A DNA stretch of 7,599 bases from Bacillota bacterium (GTDB lineage Bacteria > Bacillota > Clostridia > Christensenellales > Aristaeellaceae), in contig JAEWWY010000586.1 in the NCBI GenBank assembly GCA_023458835.1, positions 1-7,599 on the forward strand. The letters run 5' to 3'. The translations under genes were made by a program, and so were the position numbers. Positions 1-5,203 of this stretch are shown piece by piece. Numbering within the stretch: position 1 is the first letter of the stretch; each line of letters opens with the position of its first letter. The notes beneath the pieces are model-generated. The model was not told the origin of the DNA and ran no database searches. It was given only the letters and a program-made list of their open reading frames with translations.

Positions 1-125
1 CTATTAAGACTGCTGGCGATCCTGCCTCCGGAAGCGGGGCCGAATCACAGGCAGGGCTAATGCGCAATGAAAACAGGAACGCACCGATGAAGATGTGCTT
101 TGAAGGCGGGTCCTGCCCCGTAGGC
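1..125. other. Left-edge intergenic stretch, no supported gene
   Basis: I see no convincing gene here. One plus-strand frame is open from base 3 into the hairpin repeat that follows, where it stops. The peptide resembles nothing I know, and its openness depends on the repeat. A weak 7-bp inverted repeat (21-27 with 49-55) with a 21-nt loop is present. The end of a gene lying to the left of the window cannot be excluded. Confidence 0.4.
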
Positions 126-199
126 TGTCATCCCTCGCTGCGCGAAGGATCTTTGCGCAGCGTGAAAATCCAAGATCCTTCGCGCAGCGAGGGATGACA
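126..199. repeat. Perfect 28-bp hairpin repeat (REP/MITE-like)
   Basis: Bases 126-153 are the exact reverse complement of 172-199, giving a 28-bp perfect stem around an 18-nt loop. The arm begins TGTCATCCCTCGCTGCGCG and continues AAGGATCTT. From memory, this belongs to the widespread family of intergenic repeats with 'TCAT(C/T)C...GAAGGATCTT' arms found in many Clostridia and other phyla. The loop carries GCGCAGCG (155-162), which repeats part of the right arm and could pair instead with CGCTGCGC (136-143). There is no T-run on either side, so it is not a classical intrinsic terminator. The structure is certain; the family assignment is from recall. Confidence 0.85.
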
Positions 200-246
200 A
201 CGTGCGGAGTTTATGTTCGTTCTATACGCCGGCATTCATCGATGCA

Positions 247-274
247 TTTACATTTTGGAATAGATACCTATGAT
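247..274 (+). promoter_or_regulatory. Promoter-like hexamer pair
   Basis: TTTACA (247-252) and TATGAT (269-274) are separated by 16 bp and resemble sigma-A -35 and -10 boxes reading rightward. The -10 box overlaps a perfect palindrome at 270-285. No plus-strand gene follows within this window, so this may be chance, a relic cut off by the repeats downstream, or a promoter for a non-coding transcript. Confidence 0.25.
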
Positions 275-285
275 GCCGGCATCAT
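270..285. promoter_or_regulatory. 16-bp perfect palindrome, operator-like
   Basis: ATGATGCCGGCATCAT is identical to its reverse complement. A second, imperfect site with the same GCCGGC core (228-233) lies 47 bp to the left, centre to centre. The two can also pair with each other (GCCGGCAT at 228-235 with ATGCCGGC at 273-280). Size and symmetry fit a dimeric transcription factor site, possibly LacI-like, but no regulator is encoded in the window. The palindrome is certain; the function is a guess. Confidence 0.35.
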
Positions 286-348
286 CCCAAGAGATGAACG
301 CAGGTGCAACGTGGAATAATGTGGTCCCACGCATCTTTCTTGCCACCG

Positions 349-480
349 CTTGGCGGGCGAACACAGTTCGCCCCTACATCTGATTGGAGTTTGTTGACTC
401 CTTACCGGAGCATAGGCGAGCCGGAAGAAAAGCCAACCAACTCTTTACGCCGTAGGGGCGATTATCAATCGCCCGCCAAG
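349..480. repeat. Composite inverted-repeat element, copy A
   Basis: Outer arms CTTGGCGGGCGA (349-360) and TCGCCCGCCAAG (469-480) are perfect 12-bp inverted repeats. Each end is itself a small hairpin: 355-362 pairs with 366-373 (8 bp, 3-nt loop), and 456-463 pairs with 467-474 (8 bp, 3-nt loop). The ends are two opposite-facing copies of the GTAGGGGCG...CGCCCGCC module (352-377 and 452-477). The interior has a further small stem (386-390 with 397-401). Copy B lies 219 bp to the right with no net length change. It looks like a MITE-like or REP-doublet element. No target-site duplication is evident. Confidence 0.75.
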
Positions 481-485
481 TTTAG

Positions 486-531
486 GCCATTGTTTGCCGG
501 TTGTACCATGTTGCAGCCAGACAACAATGGC
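486..531. repeat. 9-bp inverted repeat between the two composite elements
   Basis: GCCATTGTT (486-494) is the exact reverse complement of AACAATGGC (523-531), with 28 nt between. It sits in the spacer separating the two composite repeat copies. It may be part of a larger folded unit or the core of an older insertion. No coding potential is apparent in the spacer. Confidence 0.4.
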
Positions 532-567
532 GGTACGTGTCCTTCCATCCAGTGGCCCTGTTCCCGC

Positions 568-699
568 CGGGGCGGGCGGTTGATAATCGCCCCTACACCG
601 CAGAATGCTTATTGCTATCTCTGCCGGGGCGCCTGCGAGCTTGAAGGAACGCCAACCCTCTCTACACGCCGTAGGGGCGAACTGTGTTCGCCCGCCCTT
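568..699. repeat. Composite inverted-repeat element, copy B
   Basis: This has the same architecture and size as the element 219 bp to the left. Outer arms GGCGGGCG (571-578) and CGCCCGCC (689-696) face each other. The end hairpins are 574-581 with 585-592 (one G-T pair) and 675-682 with 686-693 (perfect). The right half of the interior is clearly related to copy A: both contain GCCAACC followed by a pyrimidine-rich run and ACGCCGTAGGGGCG. The left half has diverged but keeps its length. The end hairpins carry GCGAAC/GTTCGC or GCGATT/AATCGC variants, showing compensatory changes on both sides of the stem. Confidence 0.75.
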
Positions 700-770
700 G
701 CGTGCTTTATGCTACCCGCTTGTTTTCAGGGCAGTACGGCGCATAAATGACGAATGTACGAGCTTCGGTA

Positions 771-800
771 GGTTTGGAGAGCCCGCAGGCCCTCCAAGCC
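771..800 (-). terminator. Hairpin just after the last gene of the operon
   Basis: On the minus strand this reads as a 13-pair stem with one C-A mismatch, one G-U pair and a UGCG loop, starting four bases after the stop codon of the final dehydrogenase gene (804-806). Its position is right for a transcript end. There is no U-tract after it, so it may act as a non-canonical or Rho-assisted terminator, or as a 3' stabiliser. The stem is seen directly; the role is inferred. Confidence 0.5.
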
Positions 801-803
801 GGA

Positions 804-1967
804 TTACAGGGAACCGACTTCCACCCAGCCGCGCCGTTCAATCGACTGTTCCACCGCCTCAATGATTTGCGAGCATTTTTCACCGTCCGTGAAATCGGGC
901 GTCGCGGGCCGGTCATTGGCGATGCACTGCATAAATTCATACAGCTCATGCACAAAGGTGTGCTCATAGCCGATCACATGCCCGGCGGGCCACCAATGGC
1001 TCCAATAGGGATGAATGCCCTCGGAAACCTGTATAGTGCGCCAGCCCTGCAGGCCGGCCTCATCCCCGGCACTGAAGTAGACCAGCTCGTTGATGCGCTC
1101 AAGCTCGAATTTGATGGAGCCCTTTTCCCCGTTGATTTCAAAGGACAGGGCGTTTTTGTGCCCCTGGGCGAAGCGGGTGGCCTCCAGCGTCATCAGCGCG
1201 CCGTTTTCGAATTCCCCCATGAACATGGTGGCGTCATCCACATCCACCACGCCCCTGGGCGCGTTGTCCGAGGCTTTGCCCGACAGGCCGGTCATGCGCT
1301 CCACCAGCGGCCGCTCCTTGATAAAGGTTTTGCTCATGCCCGCAACCCGGGCGACGTCGCCTACCAGATAGCGGGCCAGGTCGATCACATGGGCGCCCAG
1401 GTCGCCCAGGGAGCCGGAGCCGGCAACAGCCTTGTCCAGCCGCCAGATCTTCGGAAAATCAGGATCGATGATGAAATCCTGCAGATACATCCCGCGGAAA
1501 TGAAAAATGCGCCCCAGCTTTCCTTCGTCTATCATCTGCTTCGCCAGCTTAAGCGCCGGGCAAAAACGGTAGTTGAAGCCGATCTGGTTTTTGATCCCGG
1601 CTTTTTTCGCGGCGGCGTTGATTTCCCGCGCGTCCGCAAGGGTCAGCGCCAGCGGCTTTTCGCAAAAAACATGCTTGCCGGCCTGGGCCGCCGCGATGGC
1701 GATCTCCTTGTGGGCGTTGCTGGGCGCGGTGATGTCGATGACGTCTATGTCCTCCCGCTTAACAAGCTTGCGCCAGTCGGTTTCATAGCCCTCCCAGCCG
1801 TATTTCCCGGCGGCTTCCTTCACCCAGCCTTCGTCGCGCCCGCAGATGGCCTTCATGCGGATGTCCGCGTCGGGGCTGAAAAACATGCCGATGCGCTGCA
1901 AGGCGTTGCTGTGGGCCTTGCCCATGAATTTGTAGCCCACAAGCCCAACGTTGATGACCTTTTTCAT
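804..1967 (-). CDS. Gfo/Idh/MocA family sugar dehydrogenase, levoglucosan-dehydrogenase-like
   Basis: Probable NAD(P)-dependent cytosolic oxidoreductase of 387 residues acting on a sugar or glycoside hydroxyl. The N-terminal Rossmann fold starts at once, with GLVGYKFMGKAHS (residues 8-20). EKP at 103-105 is the family lysine motif, and GDLGAHVIDLARYLVG (188-203) carries the probable catalytic His193. Several stretches match what I remember of levoglucosan dehydrogenase: FMGKAHS, the RG-YLQD segment near 158-164, AGSGSLGD (182-189), KERPL (217-221) and VDVDD (241-245). That enzyme oxidises C3 of an anhydrosugar, so a 3-keto product is plausible here, though the substrate is unproven. The late segment WWPAGHVIGYEHTF (325-338) is typical of close relatives. 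I chose the ATG at 1967 because AAAGGAGG lies 8 nt upstream; an in-frame start 17 codons earlier has no such site and overlaps the preceding gene. It is the last gene of the operon, 19 nt after the isomerase-like gene. Confidence 0.9.
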   Translation of the reverse strand: MKKVINVGLVGYKFMGKAHSNALQRIGMFFSPDADIRMKAICGRDEGWVKEAAGKYGWEGYETDWRKLVKREDIDVIDITAPSNAHKEIAIAAAQAGKHVFCEKPLALTLADAREINAAAKKAGIKNQIGFNYRFCPALKLAKQMIDEGKLGRIFHFRGMYLQDFIIDPDFPKIWRLDKAVAGSGSLGDLGAHVIDLARYLVGDVARVAGMSKTFIKERPLVERMTGLSGKASDNAPRGVVDVDDATMFMGEFENGALMTLEATRFAQGHKNALSFEINGEKGSIKFELERINELVYFSAGDEAGLQGWRTIQVSEGIHPYWSHWWPAGHVIGYEHTFVHELYEFMQCIANDRPATPDFTDGEKCSQIIEAVEQSIERRGWVEVGSL

Positions 1968-1975
1968 AGATACGG

Positions 1976-1982
1976 CCTCCTT
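1976..1982 (-). promoter_or_regulatory. Ribosome binding site fixing the start of the last dehydrogenase
   Basis: AAGGAGG on the minus strand, 8 nt before the ATG at 1967. It lies between the upstream stop (1987-1989) and this start, which supports separate translation initiation and rules out the longer N-terminus. Confidence 0.85.
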
Positions 1983-1986
1983 TTCC

Positions 1987-2952
1987 TTATGCCCACCACA
2001 TGCCGCCGGTCTTTTCAAAGGGCATGGTCTCCTTCAGGAACGCGATGGCCTTTTTCAGGCCCTCGTTCACGGACATCAGGCTGTCCTCATGCTCAATGCT
2101 GACCACGTCGTCATAGCCGGCCATGCGCAGGTTCGAGAAAATATCCTTCCACAGCTTGGGGCCGTGGCCGTAACCCACCGTGCGGAACAGCCAGCTCCTG
2201 TGCACCTCGTCGGCGTAATGCTTGGTGTCCAGAACGCCGTTGTTGGCGCAGTTGATTTCATCCACCAGGGAGTCCTTGGCGTGGAAGTAGTAAATGGCCT
2301 CGCCCAGCCGGCGGATGACGGCCACAATGTCCATGCCCTGCCAGAACAGGTGGCTGGGGTCAAGGTTCGCGCCGATGACCGGCCCCACGGCCTCCCGCAG
2401 CTTCAGCAATGTTTCGGGGTTGTATACGCAAAAGCCCGGATGCATCTCCAGCGCGACCTTGTCTACCCCGTGCTCCTTGCAGAAGGCGGCGGTTTTTTTC
2501 CAGTAGGGGATGAGCACCTCGTTCCACTGGTAATCAAGCACCTCCAGATAATCCGGCGGCCAGGGGCAGGTGACCCAGTTGGGATGCCTGCTCTCCGGGC
2601 AGTCCCCCGGGCAGCCGGAGAAGGTGACGATGCGGTTGACACCCAGCTTTTCGGCCAGCAGCACGGTATCGGCAAAATCCTTGTGAAAGGCCTCCGCGAC
2701 GTCTTTTTGGGGATGCACGGGGTTGCCGTGGCAGGAAAGGCAGGAGATTTCCAGCCCGTGCCTTTTTACGGTTTCCTTCAACTGTGTGATTTTTGCGGGA
2801 TCGGCCAGCAAATCGGCGGGCTTGCAATGGGCGTTGCCGGGATAGCCCCCCGTGCCGATCTCCACGGCCTGTACGCCCTGCTGCCTGAGGAAAGCGCAGG
2901 CCTCGTCAAAGCTCTTGTCCGAAAGCAGTACGGCAAATACACCTAGCTTCAT
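1987..2952 (-). CDS. Sugar phosphate isomerase/epimerase-like TIM barrel (xylose-isomerase-like, AP_endonuc_2 fold)
   Basis: A 321-residue cytosolic protein of the xylose-isomerase-like TIM-barrel superfamily, whose members isomerise, epimerise, dehydrate or cleave sugars using a divalent metal. MKLGVFAVLL forms the first strand and VEIGTGG (30-36) the second. The metal site can be read in order: Glu169 in ALEMHP, Asp198 and His201 in NLDPSH, His224 in YFHAKD, and Glu287 in SIEHED. The segment TFSGCPGD (110-117) is typical of a subgroup often found beside Gfo/Idh/MocA dehydrogenases. Length is slightly above the usual 260-300. I chose the ATG at 2952 because GGAGG lies 8 nt before it; a TTG six codons upstream would fall inside the ribosome binding site. 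The gene follows the glycosidase by 26 nt and precedes a dehydrogenase by 19 nt. It could be a true isomerase or epimerase, or a lyase acting on a 3-keto sugar made by a neighbour; sequence alone cannot decide. Confidence 0.88.
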   Translation of the reverse strand: MKLGVFAVLLSDKSFDEACAFLRQQGVQAVEIGTGGYPGNAHCKPADLLADPAKITQLKETVKRHGLEISCLSCHGNPVHPQKDVAEAFHKDFADTVLLAEKLGVNRIVTFSGCPGDCPESRHPNWVTCPWPPDYLEVLDYQWNEVLIPYWKKTAAFCKEHGVDKVALEMHPGFCVYNPETLLKLREAVGPVIGANLDPSHLFWQGMDIVAVIRRLGEAIYYFHAKDSLVDEINCANNGVLDTKHYADEVHRSWLFRTVGYGHGPKLWKDIFSNLRMAGYDDVVSIEHEDSLMSVNEGLKKAIAFLKETMPFEKTGGMWWA

Positions 2953-2960
2953 ACCAATGA

Positions 2961-2967
2961 CCTCCTT
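2961..2967 (-). promoter_or_regulatory. Ribosome binding site fixing the start of the isomerase-like gene
   Basis: AAGGAGG on the minus strand, 8 nt before the ATG at 2952. It overlaps the alternative TTG at 2970, so that longer start is unlikely. Confidence 0.85.
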
Positions 2968-2978
2968 CAATGATGGGT

Positions 2979-5135
2979 TTACGCTTCACGGAGGATGAGC
3001 AGCTCGCTCATCAGGATGCCGGGGATATCGACTTTGACGCCCTCCTGCATAAGCTGCCAGCCGGTGAGGGAGACGCGCTTCCCCGTGTTGTCAAAGAGCA
3101 CCTCGTAGGTTTTCTCCACATCACCCCCCCTTAATCTTACGGTGAATTCGCCGCAGGCGCTGTCTTGCAGCCGGAACAGGCCCACAACGTTTTGCGTGTG
3201 TGTAGGGTTGCAGATTTCCAGCACCACCCAGTCGCCGTTTTTAGCGTAGTCCTGCAAGGGCGTGTGGTGGTACATTTCGCATCCCGACAGGAAAATCGGC
3301 CGGATGACGTCCTTGTAAAGCTGTACGCAGCGCCGCCATTCCCCCATGGCTTCGCTGTCCGCCGAGTGAAGGTCGGGGGCGACGCCGGCCAGGGTGATAT
3401 GCCCGAACATGCCCGACCGCACGGCGAAGCGGATGTCCGCCTCAAAGGGGGTCATGTAGCCCACATACACAAGGCAGCGCTCCGGCGGGATGGCCAGCGA
3501 GGAGCCGCTCAATATGCGCAATTGCTGGGCACAGTGCCAGTTATCGGTCATCTGGGTAAAGTGAAAGCGCCTGAGCATGGCCAAGTCGTTGCGCCCTCCG
3601 CCGCCGGAGCAGTTTTCCATGAGCATCCGCGGGTATTTTGCGGCAATGTCCTCATAGAAGCGGTACAGGATGTCCATGTACTCCCACATATTGTTTTCCA
3701 GGCGGCCGCCGCGAAGCCGCTGCCCGGAGCAGGTGCAGCCCCCGTCCAGGCGCAGGCAGTCCAGGCGGTATTTCTCGATCAGGCGCACAAGGGTGTCGCG
3801 CATGTAGCGCTCCACTTCGGGATTGGTGATATCCCATACGGCGCCGCCGCCCTCATCCTTGGGCTGGAACCAGTCGGGGTGCTCCCGTATGACGTTGGAT
3901 TCGAGCCCCGCTTCCTCAATGGGCAGCCAGAGCCCCACCTTCAGGCCCTTGCCCCGGGCGTAATCCAGCACCTCTTCCAATTCCCCGTTGATAAGGGAGT
4001 TTTCATACCAGTCCCCGATGGCCTTCCACCAGCCCTGATCAATATCGCCGTACCAGCCGTCGTCAATGGTGAAAAGCTCCGCGCCAAGCGCGGCGCAAAG
4101 GTCGATCTCATCCTTCAAAAGCTGGGAGGATACCGGCTGAAAGGAGGTGAAGCCCGCGTGGTTGTACTCCACCAGGTGCGCGCTTTCCTCGGGCTGGGGC
4201 GGCAGGACGCTTGCCCGCAGGTGCTTGTACAGGGCGTTGGTGATGTCGTCCAGGTCCCCGTACAGGCAACTGAAATGCACCTTGGGCGTTATGACCTTTT
4301 CCCCGGGCGCAAGCCAGCGGAAGGACGCCTCCCTGGAAAGCCCCGCCTTGCACTGGACGTAGTCGTTCAGGCACAGGCCGTAGGAGAGGGTTCTTGGGTC
4401 GCCCCAATGGTTGAAGGCAAGCTGTGCGTTGATGCCGGTTTCCAGGTGGAGTACAAAATGCTCGCCGGTGTTTTCATTATTGACAACGTATAGGGGGAAG
4501 TTGTATTTTGCCCGGTGGTTTTCATATACAAGGCCTGTATTGGGCGTGGGCAGGTCAACCCATTCGAACTCGCCCTCCTGCTGGGTGTAATTGTCCCTGA
4601 AATGGCCGAGCCGGTAGCGGTTGTGCCTGGCGTTGTCCGCAAAGGACTGCATGCCGTTTTCCCGGCGCTTGGAAACGACCCCGCTGAAGGGGAAGCCCGC
4701 CGAGACCGCCTGGGCCCTCCCGCTGCAGTTTTCAATTTCCAGCCAGCGGGGGAGAAAAGCCGTGTGGTCAATCAGGGTGCGGACCAGCACCCGCGTTTGG
4801 GTCACCGTGTCCAACAGGCGGGTCGTCACCAGGATGAATCCGTCGGCTCCCGTCTCCTGAACCGTCCCTTTATACTGCCAGTAGTCCCGCAAAATCTGCC
4901 CGTCGATTTCCACCTCGAAGGCAAAGGTATGCTGCCTGTGCACCTTCCGGTCCGTCAGTTCGTGATGGGCGCGGTTCTTTGCCTGGCGGCGGCCCATGCC
5001 GCTGTAGAATACGGTCCTGTAGTTGTTTTCGAACAGGGCTTCCTCCCAGGCGAACAGCCCGGTTTCAAAGGAAATGCCCGGGAAGGCGGGAACCTTGTTC
5101 GCCATCCGCCCGTCGCCCTGCAAATTGACAATCAC
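2979..5135 (-). CDS. GH36 alpha-galactosidase-like glycoside hydrolase, divergent
   Basis: A protein of about 718 residues with the clan GH-D layout: an N-terminal beta-sandwich (about 20-310), a catalytic TIM barrel (about 325-620) and a short C-terminal beta domain. No signal peptide is visible, so it is probably cytosolic and acts on imported oligosaccharides or glycosides. Barrel landmarks are TIDDGWYGD (356-364), GDW (374-376), GLWLPIEEAG (401-410), HPDWF (419-423), LRLDGG (461-466) and ENCSGGGGRNDL (507-518), then MTDNWH (529-534). By family analogy Asp464 is the nucleophile and Asp531 the acid/base of a retaining alpha-galactosidase or alpha-N-acetylgalactosaminidase. Active-site surroundings differ from classical members: R-L-D replaces K-W-D, WLPIEEA replaces WFEPEMV, and DNWH replaces DNTD, so the substrate may not be plain alpha-galactoside. 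The start is uncertain. GTG at 5135 is 18 nt from a strong GGAGG; ATG at 5105 has only a weak site; an ATA at 5144 has ideal spacing. It lies 68 nt after the amidohydrolase gene. Confidence 0.88.
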   Translation of the reverse strand: MIVNLQGDGRMANKVPAFPGISFETGLFAWEEALFENNYRTVFYSGMGRRQAKNRAHHELTDRKVHRQHTFAFEVEIDGQILRDYWQYKGTVQETGADGFILVTTRLLDTVTQTRVLVRTLIDHTAFLPRWLEIENCSGRAQAVSAGFPFSGVVSKRRENGMQSFADNARHNRYRLGHFRDNYTQQEGEFEWVDLPTPNTGLVYENHRAKYNFPLYVVNNENTGEHFVLHLETGINAQLAFNHWGDPRTLSYGLCLNDYVQCKAGLSREASFRWLAPGEKVITPKVHFSCLYGDLDDITNALYKHLRASVLPPQPEESAHLVEYNHAGFTSFQPVSSQLLKDEIDLCAALGAELFTIDDGWYGDIDQGWWKAIGDWYENSLINGELEEVLDYARGKGLKVGLWLPIEEAGLESNVIREHPDWFQPKDEGGGAVWDITNPEVERYMRDTLVRLIEKYRLDCLRLDGGCTCSGQRLRGGRLENNMWEYMDILYRFYEDIAAKYPRMLMENCSGGGGRNDLAMLRRFHFTQMTDNWHCAQQLRILSGSSLAIPPERCLVYVGYMTPFEADIRFAVRSGMFGHITLAGVAPDLHSADSEAMGEWRRCVQLYKDVIRPIFLSGCEMYHHTPLQDYAKNGDWVVLEICNPTHTQNVVGLFRLQDSACGEFTVRLRGGDVEKTYEVLFDNTGKRVSLTGWQLMQEGVKVDIPGILMSELLILREA

Positions 5136-5153
5136 GCCGCCTATGACAGCATC

Positions 5154-5160
5154 CCTCCTT
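5154..5160 (-). promoter_or_regulatory. Strong ribosome binding site at unusual distance from the glycosidase start
   Basis: AAGGAGG on the minus strand. The nearest ATG, two bases on, is followed by an in-frame TAG after three codons. The first usual start in the glycosidase frame is GTG at 5135, 18 nt away. An in-frame ATA at 5142-5144 is 9 nt away. The site itself is clear, but which codon it serves is not. Confidence 0.7.
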
Positions 5161-5177
5161 GACGATTTTGCGTTGGA

Positions 5178-5199
5178 GCGCGCCCCGGCGGGGCGGCGC
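5178..5199 (-). other. GC-rich intercistronic hairpin
   Basis: On the minus strand, GCGC-C-GCCCC and GGGGC-GCGC pair as 5 plus 4 bp with a single bulged C and a GCC loop. It begins 4 nt after the amidohydrolase stop codon (5204-5206), in the widest gap of the operon. There is no U-run. It may be an mRNA processing or stability element that sets different expression before and after it, or a partial terminator. The structure is seen; the role is inferred. Confidence 0.5.
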
Positions 5200-5203
5200 C
5201 TGG

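Noticed and set aside
3..197. Plus-strand frame open from the left edge, as a possible gene end
   Set aside because: It has no family resemblance, and its last third is the hairpin repeat arm and loop. It is more likely chance than a real C-terminus.
126..199. Intrinsic terminator
   Set aside because: The stem is strong but neither side has a T-run, and it is more than 600 bases past the end of the operon.
349..699. CRISPR array
   Set aside because: The repeated modules alternate in orientation, number only four, and have spacers of 74-93 bp that are themselves partly repeated.
304..750. Plus-strand open frame of 148 codons across the repeats
   Set aside because: It runs straight through both composite repeat elements, has no convincing ribosome site, and its sequence is explained by repeat arms translated in one frame.
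747..2102. Plus-strand open frame of 451 codons
   Set aside because: It lies antisense to the levoglucosan-dehydrogenase-like gene, whose family motifs and ribosome site are clear. Long antisense frames are common opposite GC-rich codons.
3165..4493. Plus-strand open frame of 442 codons
   Set aside because: It lies antisense to the GH36 gene, which has intact catalytic motifs. The antisense product shows no domain I recognise.
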